Shown here one piece after another: positions 7,085 to 13,956 of a stretch of DNA of 13,956 bases (position 1 is its first letter; each line of letters begins with the position of its first letter). The notes below the pieces were generated by a model, which searched no databases, had not been told where the DNA came from, and was given only the letters and a program-made list of their open reading frames with translations. A program made the translations under genes and the position numbers. The DNA comes from PVC group bacterium (lineage in GTDB: Bacteria > Verrucomicrobiota > Kiritimatiellia > SS1-B-03-39 > UBA6053): the NCBI GenBank assembly GCA_003565035.1, contig PXDP01000270.1, forward strand, positions 1 through 13,956, read 5' to 3'.

Positions 7085-8214
7085 CGTCCCGCTTTCTTCA
7101 GCCGGGACAACGCTTCCAGAACCGCCTCCCAGCCGGTCTCCGCCCGCTTTGAGAGTTCCGGCAACTCACAGGCCTGCTTTGTGAACATGGCGTTTTCATC
7201 ACCCAACGCTTTGCGAATTTGCCGATGCAGTGTCAAGCAGCGAAGGCGTGTGTTGGGACCGGGGTGCGGAGACCTAAGCGCACACCAGGAGGTAAACGTC
7301 CCCTGAAGTTTCCAGGAATCCAGATCTGCCTGACACATCACCGCCGGACGCCCGGCCAGCAGGGAAAAAATCACGCCGTGAAAGCTGTCGGTCACATTGA
7401 CCCGGCAGGATCCGGGCACCCCAAGCAAATCCGGAGGCGCCAAAATCCCGGGCTGACAAACTCCCCCAAGTTTCTCCACCCGTTCAACCAGACCGGAAGG
7501 AAGAACGTGTGTGGTGGTGTACACCTTTACACGGAGGTGCGCGTACCGTTTCAGCAGATGAATCAGGTCATCCGCCCCGACCCATCCGTTGCTCCCAAGT
7601 CGAAAGTTGAACCCCAGATCAAATTCAGGGGGCACCAGGCGTTCAACGGGGAGTGCAAACAACGGGTCCGCCGTGAGCTGAATTGAAGGACCGTCCCCGG
7701 CAAGCTCCCGGACAAAGCGGTAACTGTGAAGATCCCTCAGAAGGGCCAGCTCAGCCTGCTTTAACAGCGAAACAAGAAGTTCACGTCTGGGCCCGGGGCG
7801 CAACGGTCCAATACTTTGATGCAAAAACATAAACGGTTTGCCCTGTATCGAGGCCGAGGCGACGGCGGCAAGCGCATTCTGGTAATGGTATCCGTCCAGA
7901 AACTTTCCGCCGGGGGCAATCATGACAAGATCGTGTGCGGAGACCAGACCCTGTAAATGCGCGTGGGCGGAGGGTTCCATTTCCGAAAACGCGCGGTCAA
8001 GGGCCTCCGGACTGTCGCAGGCTTCCGGCAGAGGAGGCAGAAAACAGGCCTCGAGCGGATAGGAGGACATCCCGTGCGCGGCAAAACATGTGGGATCAGG
8101 CAGACGGTGCAGGAGGGTGATCTCATGTTCCGGCGACAGCCGGCGGCAGGTTTCGGCCCACAGTTCAGGATCTCCACTGGCAGTATTCCCCAATTCGGCC
8201 AGTAAAATCTTCAT
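7069..8214 (-). CDS. Polysaccharide pyruvyl transferase-family protein
   Basis: Family members move pyruvate from phosphoenolpyruvate onto a sugar as a ketal, adding negative charge to exopolysaccharides and wall glycans; some relatives have other roles. The 381 residues show the family order: an N-terminal MKILLAELGN strand, APGGKF (residues about 99-104), HQSIGPL (about 131-137), LLRDLHSYRFV (about 157-167) and the late DSFHGVIFSLLAGRP (about 281-295), which holds the family's conserved histidine-glycine pair. The start overlaps the upstream stop as ATGA and follows a perfect AGGAGG, so expression is coupled to the asparagine-synthetase-like protein. Its last 16 bases overlap the end of the convergent sulfotransferase gene. 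Family assignment is good; pyruvylation is an inference. Confidence 0.82.
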   Translation of the reverse strand: MKILLAELGNTASGDPELWAETCRRLSPEHEITLLHRLPDPTCFAAHGMSSYPLEACFLPPLPEACDSPEALDRAFSEMEPSAHAHLQGLVSAHDLVMIAPGGKFLDGYHYQNALAAVASASIQGKPFMFLHQSIGPLRPGPRRELLVSLLKQAELALLRDLHSYRFVRELAGDGPSIQLTADPLFALPVERLVPPEFDLGFNFRLGSNGWVGADDLIHLLKRYAHLRVKVYTTTHVLPSGLVERVEKLGGVCQPGILAPPDLLGVPGSCRVNVTDSFHGVIFSLLAGRPAVMCQADLDSWKLQGTFTSWCALRSPHPGPNTRLRCLTLHRQIRKALGDENAMFTKQACELPELSKRAETGWEAVLEALSRLKKAGRYSPE

Positions 8215-9962
8215 CCGGCATCCTCCTGTGAAAAATATCCTGCGAGCACCATCAAACTGCGTACGCCCGCAAGAGCGGCAAACGGATTTGGATATGGACG
8301 GTCCGCCACATCTTTCGGCCAGACCGACTCCAGCTTATCCGGCTCCAGAAACGCGAACAAAGCCTCCCGTGCGGCCTCCGCCTCACGGGAGACGGCACGC
8401 CAGCCCGGGGATTGCATCGAAAAAACCCTGTGATACCGCAGGGGCTGTTCATTGGCAAAAAGCCGTTTACGCCATGCAGGCCAGCGCCGGGAAAAAAGTT
8501 CCCCCGCAAAACGGTGCGTATTGTCTTCAAAAGGAATACGGAGAAGTTCCGGACAATTCCGGTGCATCCATGCCGTCTGTAAAGCCCGGTTATTCACCCA
8601 TTCCAGAGGCAGGGACCGAAAAAAGGAGAAGAGTTTTTGATCACAGGCCGGTACCGTCGGCCATGTGTAGCGGGAAAACTCCCACAACGAGGCCCCAAGA
8701 TGATGTCGACAGCGGGTACGGAATTTCCAGTCGAATGAGGCAGTCCCCTCCTCCCCGGTTCTTTCTGCAAAATCACGGAGCATCCGAAGTTTGAGTTGAC
8801 CCGCCCAGGCGCCTTCCTCCTGATCCCGGAACAGGCCTGAGACCGTTTCCTCCGGAAGGCCCCAACGGTTGAGCTTGTCAAAAAACAGCTTGCCGTCATG
8901 TTTTTGGCTGTCGGGATCCCATGAAAAACGTGTGGCATATCCTCCCAGCAAATCATCGAGGAGGATGCCGTGTTGGAGCCAGGGCCGCAGCCCGGCTTGC
9001 GGAATTAAAGCCCCGAATGACCCTCCCCCATGCCCGCCGGAGCGCAGGGCCCGGGTTTGCCAGGCTTTGAGACACAGGCGGGGATCGTCATCCCGGAAAA
9101 GCAGGCCTTTCCTGAGCCTCATTTGCCGGTTTACCGCCCGGGCCGCAATCACTTCGTACTCTCCGCGAAGCCCGAAGGTCACCGGGCGCAGCGAAAATCC
9201 GGCCTTTTTCACACTGAAGGCCGCCATCCGCGAATCCCGCCCCCCCGACAACAGCACATCACAATCCAGGGTTCCGGCCAGCGAACTGTGCTGCCGAATC
9301 ACCCTGGACCAGTGCGACGAAAAAAGCTCCAGGGCCTGCTCAAAGCTCTCGGGGTGATCCGGTTCAGGCAGGGGAGCTGTGTGAAAGACGGCGGGCTTTC
9401 CTTTTGAAAGCGTCACAACCGTGCGGATCGGGATCTGACGCACATTCCGAAGAACGGTTCGATCATCCAGAGGATTATTCAAGAGCAGCAGGCCGGAAAT
9501 TCCTTCGGGGTCCGGGGCCTTCCGGAAAGATGGATGAATCGCCAAATCCCCTGCGGCGGAGGCCACAATCCAGCGTCCATCCGGCAGCGCGGTGTAAAAA
9601 GCCGGGTAAAGTCCCAACGGGTCCACCGCAACCGAAAGCGATCCGTCGGGCCGCATGACTGCGGCCAGAAAAAAACCATCCGGCTGAAAGGAAGGTTCCT
9701 GCCCCCATCTGGCCATTAACGCCTGCGGAGTAAGCGCATGCCCCTCCTCATCCAGGGCATATCCCAGAATCATCGCCGTCCCTTCCTCCGACACCCCGGT
9801 CTGCAACACGTCCGCTTGGGGAGCCCCCACAGCCAAAAACCCGGTGTCGCTTGGATGCACCCATTGCACCGGGAGTGCTTCATGTCTAAGGGCACGTTCC
9901 GCCCGTTTTTGGCAATCGCCCGGAAGATCAGGACTTGTCTGGGCCAGAAACACCAGGCTCAT
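8211..9962 (-). CDS. Asparagine-synthetase-like ATP-dependent ligase without glutaminase cysteine
   Basis: This 583-residue protein has the two-domain plan of asparagine synthetase B. The N-terminal Ntn-like domain is recognisable from VDPLGLYPAFY (113-123), and the PP-loop AMP-forming domain has LLSGGRDSR (237-245) and DDLLGGY (336-342). True glutamine-using enzymes begin M-C-G; this one begins MSLVFLAQTS, so the glutaminase nucleophile is absent, as in beta-lactam synthetase. It probably adenylates a carboxylate and joins it to an amine other than glutamine-derived ammonia. An ATG at 10040 would add 26 residues (MSCGLLGG...) lying inside the ATP-grasp gene. I prefer 9962 because its ATG overlaps the ATP-grasp stop as ATGA and follows AAAGGCGGG. 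That upstream start has a Cys at residue 3, not 2. Substrate is unknown. Confidence 0.8.
   Translation of the reverse strand: MSLVFLAQTSPDLPGDCQKRAERALRHEALPVQWVHPSDTGFLAVGAPQADVLQTGVSEEGTAMILGYALDEEGHALTPQALMARWGQEPSFQPDGFFLAAVMRPDGSLSVAVDPLGLYPAFYTALPDGRWIVASAAGDLAIHPSFRKAPDPEGISGLLLLNNPLDDRTVLRNVRQIPIRTVVTLSKGKPAVFHTAPLPEPDHPESFEQALELFSSHWSRVIRQHSSLAGTLDCDVLLSGGRDSRMAAFSVKKAGFSLRPVTFGLRGEYEVIAARAVNRQMRLRKGLLFRDDDPRLCLKAWQTRALRSGGHGGGSFGALIPQAGLRPWLQHGILLDDLLGGYATRFSWDPDSQKHDGKLFFDKLNRWGLPEETVSGLFRDQEEGAWAGQLKLRMLRDFAERTGEEGTASFDWKFRTRCRHHLGASLWEFSRYTWPTVPACDQKLFSFFRSLPLEWVNNRALQTAWMHRNCPELLRIPFEDNTHRFAGELFSRRWPAWRKRLFANEQPLRYHRVFSMQSPGWRAVSREAEAAREALFAFLEPDKLESVWPKDVADRPYPNPFAALAGVRSLMVLAGYFSQEDAG
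8222..8227 (-). promoter_or_regulatory. Strong Shine-Dalgarno for the pyruvyl transferase-family gene
   Basis: The minus strand reads AGGAGG seven bases before the ATG at 8214. It lies within the last codons of the asparagine-synthetase-like gene, supporting this start and translational coupling. Confidence 0.75.
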
Positions 9963-11167
9963 ATCCCGCCTTTCACCAGACCGTGTCCGCTCATCACGGA
10001 CTGCTGTTCTTTCATTTCCTCCGAGGAGTCCACAGGACACATTACCGTCATAAACAGCGTGAAGGGTGAATCCGGGTCTTTATAGGCCCGCAGGACAAAG
10101 AGTTGATTCCGGTCCAGCCGCTCGTTCAGACAGGCCATGGCCGAAGGCTCCCGATCTGGATCGACCTTGAGGTGGAAGGCATGAAACGTCATTTCCCGCC
10201 CCAACAAACGGTCCAAGGTTCGGAAATGAAATAAAGGAGCGGTGGAAAAATTACTGCGGGGATTCAAATCCACAATGAGCGGAGAAGGTTCACGGTCAAT
10301 GATATCGAGCCCCAGCATGCCGACATAGTCCGTTTTCAAAAGACATGAGGCCGCCTTTTCGGCGACATCCAGAACCCTCTTCGGCACCCGGGATTGCGGG
10401 GTAATCCGTGATCCCGCAAACAGATTTTTCTCCGTAAACCACTGTTCAGCCGCGCCGAGGAGATACACATGGCTGCCCGGCGGTTCAGCAAACAGTAAAT
10501 TGACACAATAGGAGGTCTCATGAGGCATCGCGGCCTCGACAACCACCGGGCCGCTGCCCGGCAGGGTTTTCAGCGCTTCGGGCACAGCTCCGGGGCTGTC
10601 TGCAAACTGAACCCCCAGCCCGCCCCCCATAAGGTAAGGCCCGGTTGTTTTCAGAAAACACCCCTCCCCGGAAGCCCACAGATCCGGGTCCGCTTCAGCC
10701 GCCGCCGTCCGGTCCACCACCTTTCGGAGCGGTAAAAGCTCAGCAGGAAGAAAGGTTTCCATGTATGCTTTATCCACCAGACGCACCAGCAGTTCTCTTG
10801 GAACCCGATATTTCACCGGATCCACCAGGGCTTCCGGATGGGGGTGATCCACAATCAGACTGCGCGGCCGCTGTTCCTGTAGGTGGCGTTCAAACTCCGA
10901 CCGGTTATGATAAACAAGACACTGATCCAAGGACAATGGCTGTATGCGGCTCCGTTCAAGCAATTCAAGACAGACAGGATGGAGCACCCCTGCGGGCACC
11001 AGAACCTGTTGACGGGTAAACAACGGAAACGTGAGACAAAGTCGCCTGTCGAAGGTGGTATCCGTTCCGGGAAAAAAGCCATACGGTTCAAAGGATGTCC
11101 GGGGAACAAAAACGGCATCCTCGCCGAACAACGGGCCCAGATCGTCAAAAGGATACAACTTCAGCAT
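9959..11167 (-). CDS. ATP-grasp ligase-like protein
   Basis: ATP-grasp enzymes activate a carboxylate as an acyl phosphate and join it to an amine or thiol. In these 402 residues I see a candidate first ATP lysine at VDKAYMETFLP (K133), a second at CFLKTT (K173), a glycine-rich loop GGGLG (181-185), and the metal-binding end GMLGLDIID...LIVDLNPRSN (283-306), with D300 and N302 as likely magnesium ligands. I do not recognise a named subfamily. The start lies six bases after the QueC-like gene; the Shine-Dalgarno GAGGG overlaps that gene's TGA. Its own stop overlaps the next start as ATGA. Placement between two PP-loop enzymes suggests successive steps on one small molecule or glycan substituent, possibly attachment of an amino acid. 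Confidence 0.78.
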   Translation of the reverse strand: MLKLYPFDDLGPLFGEDAVFVPRTSFEPYGFFPGTDTTFDRRLCLTFPLFTRQQVLVPAGVLHPVCLELLERSRIQPLSLDQCLVYHNRSEFERHLQEQRPRSLIVDHPHPEALVDPVKYRVPRELLVRLVDKAYMETFLPAELLPLRKVVDRTAAAEADPDLWASGEGCFLKTTGPYLMGGGLGVQFADSPGAVPEALKTLPGSGPVVVEAAMPHETSYCVNLLFAEPPGSHVYLLGAAEQWFTEKNLFAGSRITPQSRVPKRVLDVAEKAASCLLKTDYVGMLGLDIIDREPSPLIVDLNPRSNFSTAPLFHFRTLDRLLGREMTFHAFHLKVDPDREPSAMACLNERLDRNQLFVLRAYKDPDSPFTLFMTVMCPVDSSEEMKEQQSVMSGHGLVKGGI

Positions 11168-11173
11168 AATCCC

Positions 11174-12313
11174 TCAAGAATGATTTGCCTCCAGAAGACC
11201 CAAACGCGCTCTGTTCCGGTCCAGCATAAGGCCCACAGAACGGCGCAGCGTATCATATTGCCTGTTCTTTTCGAGCATGTGGTGAATTTGTTGCCAATGC
11301 AGATATACGAGCGAGGAGGCCATTTCCACCTCCGCGACGGCATCCATATCCAGGGCGGAATCAAAGGATTCCACCCGCCCGGACAAACCGGCCATCTCCA
11401 GAAGAATCAGTGTACGCAAACACTTTTCGCAGTGTCCGCAATTGTAAGCATTCTCCGGATTTTTCCAGCATACCCGCAAATGTTTCAACGCCAGGGGCCA
11501 CTCGGCCAGTTGACGTATTTTATCAAGACGGCTCGTCTCCACGCCGTGATGAATGACCCGACTCCCGGCACTGGACCACAGCGGATCCAGATCGTGCATC
11601 GAGCCGGCAACCTCGCAAATATTCAAATCGTAGCTGGCAGGAATCACCAGCCCCCCCAGATGCGCCGGTAAAAGGTGGGCCATGGAGGCCAGGGCAGATC
11701 CAAACGCGCGCTTGCCCCATGGGCCATAGCAGTCGGTGGCCAATCGCAGGTCCGTGGACAGAGTGTAGATCGGCAACCCCAGGTCGGCGGCAAGCATTTG
11801 CAGGCGGGGAAGGACTTTATGAAACAAATCAAGGTTATCCTGAGGAATATCGAAACCGTGAACATACAGTAAACCCTGACACTGATCCCGTAAAGTCCAG
11901 GCGGAGAACAAGGAATCCACCCCGCCGGTAAAACAGACAACACAGGCTTTTTTTTCCGGGTGGGCTGCGGATTTTCGCTGCAGGGAGGCTTTGAATTTCA
12001 CAGCATGTGCTTCTTCAAACCGATCCGCCATCAACGCCATGGCCTGTTGACTGTTCTGATATAAGCGCGGACAAACAGCCCCTCCCTGAATTCGGACTTC
12101 CTCAAACGGCCCGAGCATCCCGATTAAAAGCGAAGGCGGGAGGGCTGCATTCGCAAGCCCGTCCGCAATGCCCGAAGGATCCTTTATTTGGAAAGTAACA
12201 TTCCTGCACCATGTATCCGATTGATAACACCATCCGGAGGCCCATTCATCTCCGCTCCGTGTCAACGGGGCCAAGCGAACGGTCAGTCGGTTCTTTTGAG
12301 TGAAAAATTTCAT
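11174..12313 (-). CDS. QueC-like PP-loop ATPase with cysteine cluster
   Basis: This 379-residue protein has a PP-loop ATP pyrophosphatase motif, FTGGVDSLFS (128-137). Near the end it has four cysteines spaced C-x9-C-x2-C-x2-C (C282, C292, C295, C298; NCGHCEKC), which resembles the zinc site of QueC, the 7-cyano-7-deazaguanine synthase. Between them lies DLDPLWSS...HHGVETSRLDKI (about 241-266). The N-terminal 120 residues do not match QueC to my eye and contain two further cysteines (29, 36). QueC turns a carboxylate into a nitrile with ammonia and ATP; here amidation or adenylation of another carboxylate is more plausible, since no queuosine gene is nearby. It starts 14 bases after the glycosyltransferase gene with a weak ribosome binding site and contains an A8 run in its coding strand (11948-11955). 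Confidence 0.75.
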   Translation of the reverse strand: MKFFTQKNRLTVRLAPLTRSGDEWASGWCYQSDTWCRNVTFQIKDPSGIADGLANAALPPSLLIGMLGPFEEVRIQGGAVCPRLYQNSQQAMALMADRFEEAHAVKFKASLQRKSAAHPEKKACVVCFTGGVDSLFSAWTLRDQCQGLLYVHGFDIPQDNLDLFHKVLPRLQMLAADLGLPIYTLSTDLRLATDCYGPWGKRAFGSALASMAHLLPAHLGGLVIPASYDLNICEVAGSMHDLDPLWSSAGSRVIHHGVETSRLDKIRQLAEWPLALKHLRVCWKNPENAYNCGHCEKCLRTLILLEMAGLSGRVESFDSALDMDAVAEVEMASSLVYLHWQQIHHMLEKNRQYDTLRRSVGLMLDRNRARLGLLEANHS

Positions 12314-12327
12314 GCAGACTTTGCCGG

Positions 12328-13251
12328 TTATGTGGTGGAGGAGCAGAAAGGGTAATGTTCCGTGCGGGCCTTTTCAAAAGAAAACACCCCGTCCCCGCTC
12401 AAAACATTCATTTCATACAGTGACGGAAGGGATATTTCGGTCTTCGTTTCGATATCGCCTCTCCACCCGTGCCATCCTTTGGCTCGCTCGGAGGCGTCAT
12501 ACCCTCTCTGCCCGTATTTCTCACGCGCATGATCGGCACTCAAAAAAAGATAGTGCCGCATAAGACCAGTCTCCGGCGTGATGCTGCGGCCGGGAAAGAG
12601 CACTTCGTGTCCGCCCATGGTTTCCAAATCCACCCCCTGCTCCTGTCGCTTCCACGCGTTCACCCGGTGAAGCATGTTCACCTGAAACGGATAATAATAC
12701 TGCATCGTTTTCTGAAAATCAGGGTGATCATGATCCGGAGTCTCCCTGCACGGCAGAAACGTGAATTCCTGAAAATTGGCGGCATTGTACCCTTGCCGGT
12801 CGGCAGAAGTTATCCAGTCCCGCAGGGTGGCATACCCGGGCGGAGGATACCGGAATTCATCCGGGTCCAAATGAAGAAACCAGTCCGCATCCGCGTGGTT
12901 TTGATATTCTGCTTTTTTGCGAAGAATTTCAGCCCAGTTAAAGCCCTCACTGCGGGGAATCCGCTCAATGGACCGTAAATTCTTCTTCAAAAACGGCTCC
13001 GCAAACTTCCGGCATCTGTCGGTGGAGTCGTTATCAAACAATACCGCCTCCAGCCCCTGTTCTCCCAAATGGCGCAAAGCCGGAACGATATACCGCTCTT
13101 CATTGTATGCCGCAATCAGCGCAACGATTTTCAAAGGTTTCGGCTCAGGAGAGGGTTCAAAACCAACCGCCTTTTTAAGCCTGTGAAATGCCCGGTTCAC
13201 CTGCCGAACCGTGTTCTGAACGCACAACTGTTTTTTGGGGAAATCATTCAT
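12328..13251 (-). CDS. GT2-like glycosyltransferase
   Basis: This 307-residue protein has a GT-A fold signature: IVALIAAYNEERYIVPAL (42-59), FDNDSTD (72-78), and DADWFLHLDPDEF (121-133), where D129-P-D131 is the likely D-x-D metal and donor site. Later come FTFLPCRETPDHD (163-175), GGHEVLFPG (213-221) and RHYLFLSADHAREKY (232-246). The layout suits the glycosyltransferase family 2 branch with a short C-terminal acceptor region. Its closest relative visible in the window is the C-terminal half of the sulfotransferase, which has lost the D-x-D. It starts eight bases after cysC with no clear Shine-Dalgarno sequence and is followed by the QueC-like gene. A soluble or peripheral cytoplasmic enzyme is expected because I see no membrane segment. 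Sugar specificity is unknown. Confidence 0.83.
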   Translation of the reverse strand: MNDFPKKQLCVQNTVRQVNRAFHRLKKAVGFEPSPEPKPLKIVALIAAYNEERYIVPALRHLGEQGLEAVLFDNDSTDRCRKFAEPFLKKNLRSIERIPRSEGFNWAEILRKKAEYQNHADADWFLHLDPDEFRYPPPGYATLRDWITSADRQGYNAANFQEFTFLPCRETPDHDHPDFQKTMQYYYPFQVNMLHRVNAWKRQEQGVDLETMGGHEVLFPGRSITPETGLMRHYLFLSADHAREKYGQRGYDASERAKGWHGWRGDIETKTEISLPSLYEMNVLSGDGVFSFEKARTEHYPFCSSTT

Positions 13252-13259
13252 TTGGTCTA

Positions 13260-13880
13260 CTAAAGCCCGATCGCTGAAGGAAATTCAATCCTCGGCAGAA
13301 TCCGCCGGTGCAACTGCTCCAACGCGTCCGCTTCGCTGAGGTCATCGGTGCTGATCACCCAGTCGGGATCACTGCCGTCTGGCGGTTCGAAGGTCGATCC
13401 GTGTCCGGTGAACTGCTTGATTTGGCCTTTTTCTGCTTTGGCGTAGAGCCCGTGCACATCCCGCTTCGCACAGGTCTCAAAACTGGCCTGCGTGTAAATC
13501 GGCGTGAGATGCTCCGGTCCGACAATCTCACGGGCCATCGCCCGCAGAGCCCGCTTGGGGGTGATGAACGAACAGATCACCACAATCCCCGCCTCGTGAA
13601 AAAGCCGGGCCACCTGCGCAATCCGCCGGATGTTCTCCAGCCGGTCCTCATCCGAAAAGCCCAGATCCGAATTCAGACCGGTGCGAATATTGTCGCCGTC
13701 CAGAATCTTGGTCTTGAAGCCCTGATGCGTCAATCGCTGCTCCAGGGCCGTGGCCAGGGTCGTTTTTCCAGACCCCGACAAGCCGTAAAACCAAAACACA
13801 TGCGCTCGCTGCTGCAGCAGGATCTCCTTGGTGGAGCGGTCCTGCATGCGGTGGAATTCGGTGTGCAGATGGTTCGGCAT
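13260..13880 (-). CDS. cysC: Adenylylsulfate (APS) kinase
   Basis: This cytoplasmic enzyme phosphorylates APS at the 3' position to give PAPS, the donor used by sulfotransferases and by PAPS reductase. The 206 residues show Walker A GLSGSGKTT (33-41), LDGDNIR (60-66), LGFSDEDRLENIRR (73-86), the SFITP segment (104-108) that carries the family's serine, and RDVHGLYAKA followed by FTG, the APS-binding lid. All key residues look intact. No ATP sulfurylase (cysD/cysN or sat) and no PAPS reductase lie nearby. The presence of a sulfotransferase 6 kb away suggests that PAPS serves glycan sulfation rather than only assimilation. It starts ten bases after the aconitase stop with no clear Shine-Dalgarno; an ATG at codon 12 is a less likely alternative because residues before it match the family's N-terminal extension. 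Confidence 0.93.
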   Translation of the reverse strand: MPNHLHTEFHRMQDRSTKEILLQQRAHVFWFYGLSGSGKTTLATALEQRLTHQGFKTKILDGDNIRTGLNSDLGFSDEDRLENIRRIAQVARLFHEAGIVVICSFITPKRALRAMAREIVGPEHLTPIYTQASFETCAKRDVHGLYAKAEKGQIKQFTGHGSTFEPPDGSDPDWVISTDDLSEADALEQLHRRILPRIEFPSAIGL

Positions 13881-13890
13881 ATGCGGGAAC

Positions 13891-13956
13891 TCAGCCTTCC
13901 GCCATCACTTGACGCAGCACGTACTGGAGAATGCCGCCATGCTGAACATAGTCCAC
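13891..13956 (-). CDS. acnA: C-terminal tail of aconitate hydratase (5' part outside window)
   Basis: The last 66 bases, read on the minus strand, give 21 residues and a TGA: the block VDYVQHGGILQYVLRQVM followed by AEG. Aconitases of the AcnA/IRP1 type commonly end in a block of the form YY-x-x-GGIL-x-YV-x-R, and this matches well. The frame is open to the window edge. Only the tail is visible, so the assignment rests on one short motif. It is a core citric-acid-cycle gene in the same orientation as cysC and ten bases upstream of it, so it probably marks the edge of the polysaccharide locus. Confidence 0.65.
   Translation of the reverse strand: MDYVQHGGILQYVLRQVMAEG

Noticed and set aside
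7086..7108. GTCCCG...CGGGAC hairpin just after the sulfotransferase stop
   Set aside because: The stem is only six pairs with an 11-base loop and no T-run, and lies within the coding region of the opposite gene, so I do not call it a terminator.
8090..8794. Plus-strand open frame of 234 codons
   Set aside because: It is opposite the asparagine-synthetase-like and pyruvyl transferase-family genes, is rich in Pro, Arg and Ser, and has no recognisable motif: an antisense shadow in GC-rich DNA.
9963..10040. Longer N-terminus for the asparagine-synthetase-like protein (MSCGLLGG...)
   Set aside because: It lies wholly inside the ATP-grasp gene, while the ATG at 9962 makes an ATGA overlap behind a Shine-Dalgarno-like stretch. 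The Cys at residue 3 briefly suggested a glutaminase nucleophile, but the surrounding residues do not fit the family start.
10883..11671. Plus-strand open frame of 262 codons
   Set aside because: It lies opposite the ATP-grasp and QueC-like genes, whose motifs and tight spacing are convincing. Its translation shows no domain and crosses their junction.
12469..12978. Plus-strand open frame of 169 codons
   Set aside because: It is antisense to the GT2-like gene, has no domain and no plausible ribosome binding site.
1..13956. tRNA, rRNA, CRISPR array, insertion sequence
   Set aside because: I looked on both strands and saw no cloverleaf, regular spaced repeat array, transposase-like protein or long terminal inverted repeats.

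Overview
The window is part of a cell-surface polysaccharide locus from a bacterium that is probably Gram-negative. It has an ABC-2 polysaccharide exporter (Wzm/Wzt type), at least four glycosyltransferase-type domains, a sulfotransferase with an APS kinase to supply PAPS, and a polysaccharide pyruvyl transferase-family protein. Genes are packed almost end to end. Three ATGA start/stop overlaps decide start sites. There is only one intergenic gap above 60 bases, and I saw no tRNA, rRNA, transposase or CRISPR. I cannot name the species. The N-terminal layout of the APS kinase recalls, from memory only, stand-alone CysC proteins of Bacteroidota and Verrucomicrobiota-type lineages. The left third looks less GC-rich by eye than the right two thirds, so the locus may be a mosaic.

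Layout. (1) 1-3457, plus strand: the C-terminal part of the exporter permease, its short ATPase, and a 705-residue double glycosyltransferase (GT4-like then GT2). (2) 3459-5059, minus strand: a GT4-like glycosyltransferase translationally coupled to a small coiled-coil protein with a glycosyltransferase-associated tail motif. (3) 5060-5197: an AT-rich divergent intergenic region with a 12-base direct repeat and a 10-base inverted repeat. (4) 5198-7084, plus strand: a sulfotransferase fused to a C-terminal domain that looks like a catalytically degenerate copy of the glycosyltransferase encoded at 12328-13251. (5) 13956-7069, minus strand, one tight run in transcription order: the tail of an aconitase, cysC, a GT2-like glycosyltransferase, a QueC-like PP-loop ATPase with a zinc-type cysteine cluster, an ATP-grasp ligase, an asparagine-synthetase-like protein without the glutaminase cysteine, and the pyruvyl transferase-family protein.

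How they could work together. The glycosyltransferases would build a glycan in the cytoplasm and Wzm/Wzt would export it. CysC makes PAPS from APS and the sulfotransferase could use it to sulfate the glycan or a precursor. The most unusual part is the block at 7069-12313. Three ATP-dependent enzymes that each activate a carboxylate or similar group (PP-loop, ATP-grasp, asparagine-synthetase-like) sit in one coupled unit with the pyruvyl transferase-family protein. I infer that it installs or builds an amide- or peptide-like decoration on the glycan, but substrate and product cannot be read from sequence.
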